Notes: a model not told the origin generated them from the letters alone. Shown: positions 47,530-60,528, numbered from the stretch's first letter. The stretch is 64,000 nucleotides of DNA from Beta vulgaris subsp. vulgaris (GCF_026745355.1 NC_079209.1:2916295-2980294); one strand, 5' to 3'. Program-made: numbers and translations.

Positions 47530-48881
47530 GGATTATGTGCATGCAACAATAACAAGTGGATCCAGGACGAAGAATCAGGATTTTGATTGGGGGTAGACAC
47601 TTTTTACGTACGTAAGATACAAACAAACATAAGTAAGGCAAAACTATGCCAACTCATTTGTTAAAGCTTGGTAGAAGTTTGATTTCATTCATAAAAGTTG
47701 ACGTTCTTTGAAAAAAATTAAGTCATTAACGCTCCTTGCAAGAATCTTTTCAGCAAGATTTCTGTCACGAGTCTTTACTTATAAATAAACTGGTGCACCT
47801 TCTTCGCAAGACTTTCTTTTGAGTATTCTTTCACTCTACAATATGGATTCACATATATTCCATGAATTTTCATTCCTAATAGGAGCCAGCGCACCTTTCA
47901 ACATGAACAATGTTGATAGTTATGGTCAACATGAGACCAAGAGCATATTTTAAGCAAATCATATTGTTTAAGGGATCAAACCCTGTCCGAAAGTCTTTTG
48001 GTACCAACCCCTTGTCTAAAGGAAGTGATGTGTGTTCCAATAACAAACATTCGAGTATTAGCCAAAGCACATCGTTTATGATTTATGGGTCAACTCAAAG
48101 CACGCCGAAAGATCTTAGGCAACCCTTTTTCCATCATTTATGAATGATCCTTACGAGTTTGACCGCGTTCTTTTGGACTTATTTTCAGTTCAGCTTAGTT
48201 AAGTTCAGTTAATTTCAGTCCAGCTTAGTTAAGTTCAGTTTAATTCAGTTCAGTCCAGTTTAATCTAAAAAAGAGGACTTTAAACTTGTTCAACAACGAA
48301 AGCAGGTGCCTGGCATATTCAAGGTAAGATGCTTACAAATGTCACATCCAATGTTTCAACTTGTGAGGAATATATGAACTATAATCCAAATTAACTTGTA
48401 GTTTGAAATTGGAATAACATGTGACAAATTACAAAAAAGCCGTCGACATAAAACCCCCAAATTCTCATCCACTCTTAAGTCTTAACTCTTAGATTCTTTC
48501 ATTTTTACCCCCACCCACTTTTTGGTTTGACTGATTTTGAGGCCTGAAAAAGAATAAACATGGGCCTAAAAGATGAACCACAACATGGGCCTCCAAATAA
48601 AGCCCAACAACGTCAAACTGTGGGATCAGCTACAAGGTTTGACGTATCTCTTGCCAAAAAAAACGAATTTCTAGAATTTGCTTCCAAATTAAAAAAAAAC
48701 CCAATTTCATCTTTATATATATTTCCTTCGTTTTTTAATAATTGTGGGTTGCATATTTTTTTTAAGGAGACGAAAGAGATGAAAAAAGAGTTCTATATGA
48801 CAAGGATAGAGATAAAGAAAAAATACACTTAAATTTAGTAACATTGCAACAATATTAAACTTTTAAATAAGAAAAATGTTG
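47530..48881. other. Right flank of the CACTA element, non-coding
   Basis: About 48170-48270 is made of TCAGTTCAGCTTAGTTAAGT-like repeats (the AACTGAA family inverted). The frames at 47876-48143 on both strands lack domains. Confidence 0.45.
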
Positions 48882-49134
48882 TACTCCATCCGTTTCATTT
48901 TAGTCTCGGCACTTACATTTTTTCATGCATGCAAATGCAAAACTTTGAGGACATATATATTTAGTGTTGTATTAGTAAAAGTTATAAAAAATACATATTA
49001 ATAAAATACATGTTATGATGAATCTACAAGATCACACATGAATCACAAATGATGGTCAAAATGAAATTTGTAAATAGTGAAAAAAAATCAAAGTGTAACG
49101 ATTAAAATGCAACCCGCCCTAATAGAACGGAGGT
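48882..49134. mobile_element. Stowaway-like MITE just upstream of the Yippee-like gene
   Basis: TACTCCATCCGTTTCATTTTAG at the left is answered by a weaker inverted right end (AGAACGGAGGT). A degenerate inner motif lies at 49017-49046. It ends about 130 bp before the ATG of the gene, so it lies in or next to the promoter. Confidence 0.7.
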
Positions 49135-49267
49135 TTTGACTTTTATTGTTATTTTATAGATCCATTTATGTGAGTTTGATCATGTTTTCAACCGAAAGGA
49201 AAATCTAGAATCTTTGAGTTGGTGAGCTAGAGAAGAGAGAGAAAGAAGAGAGAGAAAGAACGGGGTG

Positions 49268-52200
49268 ATGGGAAGAGTGTTTTTGGTGGATTTGGATGGA
49301 AAAGCTTATCGCTGTAGATTCTGTGATAGCCCATTAGCTCTAGCTGAAGATGTTTTATCTCGGGTAATGATTTTACTTAAAAAGTCCCTCTTTTTAGCTC
49401 AATTAAATCAATACCCATATTCAATAAGTTGTTAATTTATGTTTTCTGTTGTTGTTTCATATCATTTTGAATTATTAGATTGATGTTTGTAAGTGGGTTG
49501 TTTTTGTTTGCTGTTAAATTGTTATAATTTTGATGAATTAGTTTGGTTGATCATATTGAAATTTTGCTGATTGGGTGTTTAGAAATGGAGATTAATTGTG
49601 TTGTTCATGTTGGAAATTGTTGTGGAATGAGCTTAATTGAGATGATGGTGTTGCATGCAGTGGTAAGAGTAAGAATAATTGGATATAATTTAGCTGATTT
49701 GAGTCATATTTAGTGGAAAAGAACTGATGTTGTCATGTTGCATTACTGCCAATAATATAATCACAACACTTTAATCGGTGGAATATGTGATATACTTAGA
49801 ACCCACTTGGCTACAATGATTGAATGAATCTGTTCTTATTGTATAATTGGTGGGAGGGGGATATTCTCAAGATTCTGTGTAAGTTATAGGTCAGTTGATC
49901 ATTCCTGGAGTGATTCTTTTGTCCTCTGCAACAATAAGTGGACTGATTTTGCATAATATGAAATGTTCAAATGGGTGTTATTTGTGCATTAAAGGGACCA
50001 TTTTGTTTATTGAGGATATTGCTTTGATTTTCTATCATTGAATGATTTTATTGTTTAGTTATATCTTGATTTGGTTTCGAGTGAAAGCTAGTTGTATATG
50101 TACATTTTTGTTTCTATGAATGAAGTGTCTTTTTTTTAAATTTCTCGATGCGTCTTGATGATGATGCCATTGATTAGGTTGAGAGACGCGGATGATAAAA
50201 GTTGTGATCTTTAGTGACAAACTCACAATCAACTGTTTAAGCTATTAGTGGGAGTTTCTATGGAGGATACAATTTCAGAGCTATGATTAAGTAAAGATGT
50301 GAGAACACTTGACTCGTATCAGGGTAAGATGATCTTATAGAAGTTTACATTTATAGTGAGGGAAGAATAGAAGATAGAGGTTAAAGACGAAGGAAAGTGG
50401 AACTTTGTTGGACAATATGATGCTCTAAAACTTCCTGTAATATGTAGCTGCTGGTAAAGAAGAAGATCTGAACTTGCTTCCAAGCCGTTCTTAGTTATAG
50501 CTAGGCTGCTTCTCTCATTCGTCCACAGGATGCTGGGGTGGTTGGGTTTGGGAGGTGGGTGAGAAGCTGCTCTATCTTGAAATCTCATATGGGTTCCCTT
50601 ACATTGTACAATGTACATTGCTTTAACAGATAACATTATGACATCTTAGAGTTGCTGTCTATTAACTACTGTGGAGTTGCGATTCAAAGGCACTAATAGT
50701 TCTTAGAATGTAGAAATGCAGACGGCAAGACTAGCAATTCTGAGAACTTAGAACTTAGAAGTGGTCCTGTTGACCTCTTATTTTTGGCAATTGGCATGTT
50801 ATTTCAACAACCGAAAATCGTGGTGACTTGCAAATTTTGTTATGCTTGCATCATTTATATGGGTTATCTTGTTTCTCATTGTTCTTTTTTGAGATCTATC
50901 TGTGATTGTTCATGCTTTCCAGTTCTAACTCACATTATATGCTCTGATTCAAGTTATTGCTATATTTTGTCAGTCATTCAGCTGTCGCCAAGGGAGGGCT
51001 TATCTTTTTGAAAACGCGTAAGTTTCTGAAAATTTCTGGTCTTTCATGGTATATTTACAATTTCTCTTTGCTTTGCGTTCCATGTGTGCTATTAGTTCCT
51101 CCTGATGCTATAGTCAGGACTAGAAAACTGCACATACAAAACTTTTAGCGAAATGAAAAAAATGAGGAAGTGGAGATCTATGCTAAAGCCTTGTAACTAT
51201 AGAGCTGACTGACGTTGATGGATCCTATGGCCTTTTGCCTTTAGGGTACATGCCTCTGTGGTTCAATATATATGACTAACAATTGTTGGAGCCAGGTGAG
51301 CATAAGAGCTGAATTAGAAAGTTTCAGGAAGAGTGACAAGAGTCGATGATTCTTCATTGTTTAAGATGACAGGTCATTGTGCACCAAGAAATCTTACATA
51401 CTTTCCTTTCAAAGTTGTTGGACAATAATTTTAAAGTGTTAAGAATATTTGATGCTTTGTTGATGTGGTGTAAGCAATTTACGTTCACTTATTGGGTTTC
51501 CAAGTTACAAAGATAATTGTTCAACCCCTGGGAGAACCCATGGCACGTTTGCAAGGACTGAACTTGTTAGATTATGACTCAATAGTTGTCACCGGATTTA
51601 ATTGCCTGATGTGGATATTGCCCGAGGAGCGAGGACTATCATTTTAGCTTCATACTCTAAAGTCTAAACCTTTAAGCTGATTGTCTACATTATTATAATA
51701 AGTGGAACTGCAAATGCTGTTGGAGTGCATTTTAAGTTTGAAACATTGTCTTCAGCTCCATCTGATTCTAATCAATAACTCATATACTGTTTGCTTCTTT
51801 TTGATCCTCAACTTAGTTGGCCTTTCTTGAAACGATGGAAATTAATATGGGAGTAATATCTATTGTGGAAACTATTATGGGAGAAAACTATTGCTCAATG
51901 TAGTTAGTGGGGTTGGATTAGTCTTTAATGGGATGAAAGGTTCCCCTACCTGCTCCCAACAAGATAAATTTTCCCTGACCTTTTTTCTTCTCTCATTCAC
52001 CAAGTCCTAACAACCACTACCTCCACCCACCACCTCTTTTTTTTTATCCCTTAATCAGTTTCCATTACCGCTTAATTCATTCCCCTCATTCAACGCATGG
52101 CCTTAGAATGACTGTACCTCTGCACTTTGTGCTGGATGATTGTTTGAAATTAGAAACTTTCATTGTTAATTGAGGACATATTCATAAGGAACCTTGATAC

Positions 52201-54228
52201 GATTTCTTTACTAATACAATCACCTGAAAATATCCATGTTCGTGGATGACATGACCCCCCCCCCTCTTCAAACACTTAGACCAATAACATGCTTAGATTC
52301 TTTTTAAAAAAAATTGTGCTCTGACCTTGCAAATACGTTGACATGTCATACTAACAAGTAGCAAGTCCATTGTGTAGCCTAAGTATATAGATTAAGTCCA
52401 TCACATGCCTTCATTAGATTGATCTAGTACTCGGGGTTCGTTTCCAGAGTGTGCTTTTAAATATATTGCTATAACTTCTGAATAGTATGATATTTATACT
52501 CCAAAGGTGACAAAATCATTTGTTTGAAATTCCTTTGATACTTTTGAGGATCATGTGTGGTTAACTTAGTGAACTTTGCTTATAATTTCTAATCCACACT
52601 AGCTAAAGCTCGGTGTGTAGCTGAGTTAAGAGTTACATAGCAACCTATCTTTCGTGAATTAGAAAAGATGACGGTAGGTTTTCTTCAACCACGTCTAAAG
52701 CTTAAGTTAGTCCAGCGCAAATGACTTGTTGCTTACTCTGTCGATGTATCCATATGCAGATATAAAGGATATGAATGTATAAGAAAGATGAGAGGATGCT
52801 CCCCATAATACAAGTGGAGCAAATGCAAATGAATAAAATAGGCCTCTGTTAGTGACTTGCGGGCAAACACATTATAGTATCAGATTTTTGCTGCTTAGTT
52901 GACATCACCCAATATGATCCCTTAAAGGGATAAGATTCGTTTCATTTTCTTCTTCCATCTGATCTTTCCCTTTACTCTCACAAAGAATTGAACCTATGCA
53001 TGCAAGATTTTTACATTTGGGTTCATTTGTCTTTTTTCTTTTGGCATTGTTGTACAGGGTTAATGTGACAATTGGACCTGAAGAAGATAGACTTATGATG
53101 TCTGGAATGCATACAGTTGCAGATATATTTTGTTGTGGCTGTGGCCAACTTCTTGGTTGGAAATATGTAAGCTTCCTCAAACTATAAGCCTTCTGCATCA
53201 CCTGAGTATCTGATAGTGAATTGATGATGTTCCAAGAAATTCAAACCGTATCATTAAGTCTTTAGAGATAATGGAAACAGCATTAAATTACAGCGTTGTA
53301 GATAAACTAAGATAGAACATAAGTTAATTTAATAATAGAAGATCTGATTGCTCCTGTCAAAAAGAAAAAGAGGATCTAACTGCGGGCAGAATAGCACATA
53401 GAGTAATGTTTGACGAGTGATTGTAAAAGTAGTTGTGGTGGTATCTGTCTATCTGAATAATCTGATATAGTGTTACTGGTATATATGTTTGGTACTTGGA
53501 AGGGTTGATATGGTGTATATTTTATTTTTGAAAGGAGTGGTGTATGTATTGTGGTGGTATTTGAATTAGTGGTGGTGGAAGAATATAGAACTGAAGTGAG
53601 CTGAGCTGAAACTGTGCCTAAAAGAATAGAGCCTAGATCTCCTTTATAATAATTATTTTTGCTAAATCACAAACTAGATGATGTCAAATGTCACATAGTA
53701 AACTCGTACTTGGTGGTATCCATAATGTCAAAAGAACAAGGCTTAAATCTCATTTATTAGTTTGCTATGTCACATTTGACATAATAAAGGAAAGCAAATT
53801 TGTAATTGCGATTTCCTTGGAAAATGTTCTTCATTGATAATGATGAAAGTATTTTCCGCCATATCAAATGGAGCCTAAGGTATTAAGGTTATTTTTCCTT
53901 TTCCCTTACTTTTTCTACATGCGACTTTGTGATGATTACATGGGTAATGTTGCCTTGGTATGATATTCAAATACATGTCATGTTGCTGTTTCTTTTCTGT
54001 GGTGTTTAGATGGTAGCTCGCGACAAAAACCAAAAATACAAAGAAGGGAAAGTGGTTCTTGAAAGGTAAAATTGGGGTTGGTTAGAGCATTATGAATTCG
54101 GTTGGTAGCTCTATCTAGTAATACATGCTTCAATTTTGTTCCCCAATAGATGGAGAATAACCGAGGATTCGAGTGAGGAGTTCAATCTTGATGCTCGTCA
54201 AAATTCAAGCGATGCAGAATATGCTTAG
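49268..54228 (+). CDS. Yippee-like zinc-binding protein, five exons
   Basis: The coding exons are 49268-49363, 50974-51017, 53058-53166, 54010-54065 and 54150-54228 (384 nt with stop; 127 residues). All introns are GT-AG and the frame closes at every junction. The protein starts [20 protein letters not shown], and exon 2 (44 nt) supplies [14 protein letters not shown]. It has the family's two CxxC pairs, C16/C19 and C72/C75, separated by exactly 52 residues (Yippee pattern CX2CX52CX2C), which bind one zinc. Other family motifs are [13 protein letters not shown] and QKYKEGK. The acidic/Ser tail and length resemble the Arabidopsis At5g53940 type. In animals and yeast relatives act in the GID/CTLH ubiquitin ligase or in cell-cycle control; the role in plants is little known. 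Met84 ([11 protein letters not shown]) replaces the usual Glu. A MITE sits in the promoter region. Confidence 0.95.
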
Positions 54229-54426
54229 CAATTTACCGCAGATGAATAGCACACAAGGGAGTGGGGCAGGGTGGGGTGGGCCGTGGTGTGGTCATTGTAA
54301 ATATGTGTATCTGCAACATTTTGAGACTCTACAATTTCATCTCATGCCTCAGGTTTAGTGAAACAGTGTAAAAATTTACTCCAATGCTTTTACATTGAGT
54401 TGTCCGGAAAACTGTCCTTTTTAGGC

Positions 54427-54432
54427 AATAAA
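54427..54432 (+). terminator. Candidate polyadenylation signal of the Yippee-like gene
   Basis: AATAAA lies about 200 bp after the stop codon, a normal distance for a plant 3' UTR. It is supported by position and sequence only. Confidence 0.5.
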
Positions 54433-54539
54433 TGAATTGTTTACACACACTATTTTTTTTCGACTTCCACTATTTTACTCTTGCTCCCTCCATTCCTTTC
54501 TAGGTATACCATGTTCGATTTGGTAATGTTTGTAAATTG

Positions 54540-55257
54540 TAAGAGCGTGTACAATGTGGCTTTCTAACTAGTTCTCCAACTAGCTCTCTAAGGAGAGAAA
54601 AAATAGTCACTTCTTACCCAATAATGGGGCTCTTAGGTGTGTTTTGGGTATCTTTCCATGGAGACGTTTTGCAAAGTGACTTTTGGTTTCGGGGGAGATA
54701 CCATTTGGTTTGAAGGAGAGATGATATTTCCAATGTGTAGAACCCGCATACTATTGTCATTAATGAAGTAAGTTTTATTTTCTTCTTGTAACCATGTATT
54801 GAATTTTCTATATAAAAAAGATGATAATAATTACTATTTTAAAAACTATAATTTTTCTTTATCTATAAAATGAGCCTAATATTGGATATATTTCATAAAC
54901 AAAATTAACTATTTTTTTTTAATTTAGGAATTAAATATGAGCATTAAAAATTAATATTTTTTTTAAAAAAAAATACACAATACATAAGTTATGAAAAATA
55001 TAATTTTTTTAATTATATTTAATTTATATGAATAACATTATTTATATACTTTGTTCATAGTATGAAATTAACTATTTGTTCATTGATAATGATGAAAGGG
55101 ACCACAAAACAATGTAAAGTTGAATAGATAGTTCTTTAAAGAGTTATTATTGTTGGGTGTATTTAGATATAGTTCTTGACAGTAGCTTGAAGAAATAGAA
55201 CCCAGATGCGAAAGAGCGGAGAGTTAGTTGGAAGCCATGTACCATTGTACATGCTTA
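54540..55257. mobile_element. TIR element, about 718 bp
   Basis: The left end (AAGAGCGTGTACAATGTGGC) and right end (minus strand TAAGCATGTACAATGGTACA) are imperfect inverted repeats, followed inward by CTAACTAG/CCAACTAACTC-type sequence. The centre is A+T-rich and non-coding. The superfamily is uncertain because no clear target duplication was seen. Confidence 0.6.
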
Positions 55258-55519
55258 ATGTGCAACATTGATCAATTATATATTTGATAAATTATAAGGG
55301 TTTTTCTACGTTATACCTCTTTGCTAAGTCTCTATTTGTACAATTGTATGCCAATCTTTTCAAACAATTCCATACAATATCCTTAAACTTATTGTTTTTA
55401 ATGCACAATGCTATAGTCGTTTTCTAGCCGTCAATAATTTTGTTTTCATATTGTAATCAAGTTGAACTAATTTGATGGTTTAGCTCATGAAGGAAATATA
55501 CTAAATTATAAAATATAAA

Positions 55520-56021
55520 GAAAAATTTGTCAAAAAATACTTTTTAAATATAACTTTTTGCGAGAAACAACCTTTTAAAAAAAATCTAGCAAAATAAGAT
55601 CTTAAGAAGAAAATATTTTGCGAGATATAACCTCGATCGATTTTCCGACGTTGACCAAGCATTAATTTTTCAATGTTGACTCGTTAAAACCCAACATGTG
55701 GAGGGCACATGAACTACATCTCTTATGTTTCAACTTTTTTTTTTCTCTATTTTTCGACATTGACCAAATATTTTCCAACCGTTGAATTCATCTGTATATG
55801 ATGAAAATCATGGGAGAAACATAAGAAATACAGATTACGTGCCTTGTCATGTTTGGTTTTAGTGAATTGAAGCTAAAAAATACTTGGTCAACGACTAGAA
55901 AATGGTTCAAGGTTGTTCCTTGCAAAAAAAATATTTTTAATGTCTTATTTTGCCATATTCTTTTTAAAAGGTTTTTCTCGCAAAAACTTATATTTAAAAG
56001 GTTGTTTCTGACAAATTTCCC
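55520..56021. mobile_element. Foldback element related to 4515-5097
   Basis: The arms GAAAAATTTGTC (left) and GACAAATTTCCC (right) begin inverted repeats with CGAGAAACAACCTTTTAAA-type subterminal sequence. Inner stretches such as GATTTTCCGACGTTGACC match the 4515 element. It is more A+T-rich and lacks the G-rich centre. Frames in it are not genes. Confidence 0.7.
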
Positions 56022-56591
56022 AAATAAAAACTATATTAATGAGGTAGTTAATGGCGTGAGCATTGTGCATTAAAAAAAGGTAAGTTCGATGGTACCATGT
56101 GGAGTTTTGAAAAGGTTAGGATATAACATAAAACTGAATAAACAAAAAGACACAATGTAAAAAAAACAATTTATAAATAGTTGATATTTTGAAACTATAA
56201 AGTGAGAAAAGCCAAATAAATTAAATTTCCTCCCTTTTTCAGCCGTGTTTAGAGTTTGACACATGTGTCGAAGCACAACGTTGAGCAGTATTACTCCCTT
56301 TGGATTTTATCATTCTCCCGCATCTCCTAGTGTAATACATCTTTAAATTTGAATATGTTTCATTATATATTAGTAAAATTATGAAAATTTTGAGAAGAAT
56401 TAAACAAGATCTCCACATGACTATATACTTTCTTATAAATTGAGAAAAATTAATAATATTTTCTCTAAGTATGAATAGTGTTAATATTTCAAGTGAAATA
56501 TTAAAAAAAATCAAATTATCTTTTATGTATGTAATTTTTTGATAAGATTCACTATTGTGGAGTGCAAGAATTACTAGAATAGGTGGTCTAA
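56022..56591. other. Non-coding stretch with a decayed MITE
   Basis: About 56290-56520 contains a Stowaway-type start (TACTCCCTTTGG) and the shared inner motif at 56397-56435, but no matching right end. Confidence 0.5.
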
Positions 56592-56948
56592 GGCTATGTT
56601 CAGTTCACCTTATTTTTGCTTATTTCAGATCTAATCAGATCAGATCAAATCAGATCAGAAAAAATAAGTTCAGATCAGTTCAGATCATGCTTATATTTAA
56701 AAATCATTATATCTTTCATTACATATTAGTAAAAATTATAATAATTGAATATTAATAAAGTACTCATTGAGACGAATCAAACAAGACCCCACATGACTAT
56801 ATTTTTTCTTACATATTGAGAAAAATCTAAAAGATAAGATCTTGTAATCAGAAAAAATAAGTTCAGATCAGATCAGATCAGAAAAAATAAGTTCAGATCA
56901 GATTAGATAAGTTCAGATCAGAAAATTTCAGGTGAACTAAACATAGCC
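56592..56948. mobile_element. Tourist-like MITE, 357 bp, copy 1
   Basis: The inverted ends are GGCTATGTTCAGTTCACCT and (minus strand) GGCTATGTTTAGTTCACCT, flanked by TAA on both sides (3-bp duplication, PIF/Harbinger type). Subterminal regions are runs of CAGATCAGATCA. The shared inner motif is at 56770-56811. Copy 2, inverted, lies at 58328-58694. Confidence 0.9.
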
Positions 56949-57039
56949 TAAGGCCCTGTTATTTTAGCTTTATTTTCAGCTCAGTTTAGTTTAGTCATAT
57001 ATCTAATGTTTTAATTATTATTTTTGTTTTCAATATTAT

Positions 57040-57065
57040 TATTAATATTATTATTAATATTGTTA

Positions 57066-57106
<41 letters not shown>

Positions 57107-57135
57107 TTTTTTTATTTTTTTTATTATTATTATTA
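57040..57135 (+). repeat. ATT microsatellite
   Basis: Imperfect (ATT)n with a T-rich interruption near 57104-57121. It abuts the MITE at 57136, a common arrangement for A+T-rich insertion targets. Confidence 0.95.
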
Positions 57136-57456
57136 TACTCCCTCCGTTTCCTAAAGATCTTCCCACTCACTGTTTCTACAGATACCAAGGAAAATCAAGT
57201 TGTGTGGGGCATGGTGTGAGTAAAGTAGGAGAGAGAAAGGGGTTAAGATAAATAAACAAATAAAAAGGGTTAAAGTAGGAGAGAAAAAGGGAGTAAAATT
57301 GAATTAATAATGTAATAGTGGACCATATGATAGTGACATGAGAGGGTAGATGGGGAAATTTGTTTTGCCAAATAAGGAATAAAGCAAAAGAGGGAAGATC
57401 TTTTGGAAACACCCTTAAACGGAAAGGGGGAAGATCTTTAGGAAACGGAGGGAGTA
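57136..57456. mobile_element. Stowaway MITE, 321 bp
   Basis: The ends TACTCCCTCCGTTTCCTAAA and the exact inverse continue for about 30 bp (AGATCTTCCC), flanked by TA. The almost perfect ends suggest a young or conserved copy. Frames inside on both strands are not genes. Confidence 0.93.
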
Positions 57457-58095
57457 CACCACCAATAACAACATTTTAATAAAAATCATAATAAAGTTAT
57501 GTAAAAATAGTAAATAATAATAATTAGTATCAATATTTATGCTGATACTTATTGATTATCATCAATTATTATTATTTTAGAAAATTAAATATACAGTTCA
57601 ATCTCCCTATCCAAAAGAACGAGGCTTAATATTAACACAAAATTAGACCATCCCAAGCCTATATTCTTCTAACAACCCATTCCTAGGCACCTTGCACTAT
57701 CCTAAGCATCTCTTCTCTTCTCCTTCCTTTTTTCTTTCCCTTTCAATCTCGAACTAAAACAAATAATTTTTAAAATAACAACCCGAGAGACTTACCAAAT
57801 AAATTAAACTAGTTACTTATTAATGGATTAAAATGGTCATTATATTTAATAAAATCGTATGTTCGCTTCTTGATATTGAGGTTGAGCCACACCTGATTTC
57901 AAATTAAAAATAAATAATCTCTTACAATACCAACTACGAGGAGTAAAGTAATCAGCTTATTTCACTTCAATTTAATTTGATTGCGTCGAGTTTACTTCAA
58001 TTCAGATCAACCAATTTGGCGAAAGCAATGTAAACTAAATTGGAAATAAATCTAAAAGAACATTTCCTTATTAGTAGTGTAATATACTAATACAA
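57457..58095. other. Non-coding stretch
   Basis: AAAAGAACGAGGC (57612) and AAAAGAACATTTCC (58051) are ends of AACTGAA-type segments. No gene is seen. Confidence 0.45.
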
Positions 58096-58728
58096 TACTC
58101 CTTCCGTTTCATTTAAATCTACACACTTTGATATTCTGCACTATTTACAAATTTCACTTTCACCATCATTTGTGATTTATATTCGGATGTAAATATAGTT
58201 ATGTTGGATCTTGTTAGATTCATCATAACATGTATATTATTAATATGTAATTTTTATTATTTTTACGAATATAAAACTAAAAATATATATCATCAAAGTT
58301 TTATATTAACATATGTAAAAAGTGTAAGGCTATGTTTAGTTCACCTTAAATTTTCTGATATGAACTTATCTGATCTTACCTGAACTTCTTTTTCCTGATC
58401 TGATCTGATATGATCTGAACTGATCTGATTACAAGATCTTATCTTTTAGATTTTTCTCAATATATAAGAACAAATATAGTCATGTGGGGTCTTGTTTGAT
58501 TCGTCTCAATGAGTAAGTTATTAATATTCAATTATTATAATTTTTACTAATATGTTATGAAAGATATAATGATTTTTAAACATAAGCATGATCTGAACTG
58601 ATCTGATCTGAACTGATCTGATCTGAACTTATTTTTTCTGATCTGATTTGATTAGATCTGAAATAAGTAAAAATAAGGTGAACTGAACATAGCCTAGGTG
58701 CGTAGATTAAAATGAAATGAATGGAGTA
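58096..58728. mobile_element. Stowaway-like MITE split by a nested MITE
   Basis: The left end TACTCCTTCCGTTTCATTT (58096) is matched by the inverted end ATGAAATGAATGGAGTA (58728), flanked by TA. The right 34 bp of the outer element follow the nested insertion. Without the insert it would be about 266 bp, like its relatives. Confidence 0.88.
58328..58694. mobile_element. Tourist-like MITE, 367 bp, copy 2 (nested, inverted)
   Basis: It has GGCTATGTTTAGTTCACCTT ends with TAA on the left and TAG on the right, and CTGATCTGAA subterminal repeats. The inner motif is at 58468-58506. It is the inverse of copy 1, about 1.4 kb away. Confidence 0.9.
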
Positions 58729-59246
58729 GTTGACTAGTTGTAACGGGTAGGGTTTTGTCTCCAAGTAAAGAGAGCCGAAATTAGCCACGCGTTTTTCAAG
58801 AAAAAAATAATGATTCTCCCTCGTCCCGCCTGCCTGGCTGCCTGGCTGCGATTCTGCGAAAGAGTAATAAAGGAGGAGGAGGAGTTTGTGTCTTTTGAAA
58901 AACAAGACCAATCCGTGTCCATGAATCATGAATATTGATAGGAAAAAGACACAACATGACGCATTATGATTGTCACTCCCTCTGACTCCTTATTCCGTAA
59001 GTCAATACCCAGTCAAACACTCTACAAATGACCACTCTTTCTCTCTCATCCCACTACCATCATCCCCCATCACCATCATCATTATCTTTTTCACCCTTTT
59101 TCATTTTATTTTTCATGCATATATTGCGCTTCAAAGTTTCAATCCAACTATGTGACATGACATCCATGACATGCATGCATGTATGTCTTCCATTTTCCTC
59201 ATGATGAATTCATGCCATAACAATCGACAAAACTCTGTATATACTA
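58729..59246. other. Non-coding stretch
   Basis: Small frames overlap the MITE end and have no domain. A GCCTGGCTGCCTGGCTGC tandem occurs near 58830. Confidence 0.5.
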
Positions 59247-59588
59247 CGAAGTTATTTGGCAATGGCTTTTGACAGATTTGGTTGGCTTATTTGACTGGTT
59301 AAAAGTAATGGTTGTATGTATTTGTTTTTAAAGTTGGCTGTTTAAGCTAGCTGTTTTAATTTAAAAAGTGTGACACAAAATTAATTGTGGTTGTTGGCGG
59401 TTTATTGGAGAGTTTGTGGGCCAATAAGCCAAAAGTCAATTCAAAAAGCCACTCCAGATAGTTTTTTCATTTCGGCTTAAGAGTCAGCTCTTCAGTTAAC
59501 CAAAAAGTCGAACCAAACACTTTATTTTACTATTTGACCAAATTGAAAAGTCAAAAGCCAATGAAAAAGTCATATATCAAACATGGCA
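59247..59588. mobile_element. TIR MITE (GGCCATGTTTGG type), copy 2
   Basis: It resembles 28320-28716 throughout (GTGGGCCAATAAGCCAAAAG is shared by both), with ends near TTATTTGGCAATGGC and (minus) GCCATGTTTGATATATGAC. The boundaries are approximate. Confidence 0.65.
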
Positions 59589-60528
59589 TGCAGTTGTTTG
59601 CCATCTTCACCTAAAATAATGTAAAATCAAATGTGAGCATAACTCGCAAAAACTATTACGGAGTACTTATAATTTATAAATAAAAAGGCGCATCTCTAAA
59701 AAGTTCGGTTATTATTTTTCTTTTTTCGGCTGCGCTTCTAGTATTTGAGTGTAGTTTTTGTTTTTGTTTTTGAGGGAAAATTTTTGAGTGTAGTTGTAAG
59801 ACTTGTAATGAAGTAACCATCTTTTGCAAGGATTTTTTCTTTCTTAACTTATGGTTTTTCTAATGTGTGCTTTTGTTTTATTTATGACAAGTATTTTTTG
59901 TACGTAACGCGTACTTGGATTTTTTTCAAGACATAAATTCGGTTTTCTTCGACATAAGAGTCAAAATTTGAACATTAGACATATGAAGTATAATTATTTT
60001 TAGTTGTAAAATTTGATTGGTTTAGTTTTCGTCACTTTATTCTCTCACCAATCTTTTTTTTTTTAAATTTACTTTTCAAAGTTAAATTCTATGAATAAAA
60101 TAGAAATTTTATTGAATTTATTTATGATTTCTAATATTATAATTTTTTAGTAGATTTTTGAATTAGGTACACTACTTCATAGATTGTGAAGAAAATGGAC
60201 AATTTGATTTCAAGTCAAGTTTTTATTAATGTTTTTGTGAGTATGTATTGAAGTTGTAGTGTATTGGTTGTAGTTTGTAAGTGAATTTTTAAATTTTGTA
60301 AGTGAATTTTTAAATTTTGTAAAGTTTCCTCATTTGAGTGACATGCATAACGTAAATTATGCAATTTCATGATTTCAGTTTACTTGTGAGTGATTGTTAT
60401 AATTATATTTTTGGTATTTTAATTTGAAGCTCCATTTGGTTTGTAAGTGAATTAATTTATAATTTTAGAATGGGAAGAGGGTAAAATAGTCTTTTCATTC
60501 GGGACACCATAGCTCCCCCCTTCCCTTA
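59589..60528. other. Non-coding stretch
   Basis: A tandem pair GTAAGTGAATTTTTAAATTT occurs at about 60278 and 60298. No gene is seen. Confidence 0.5.
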
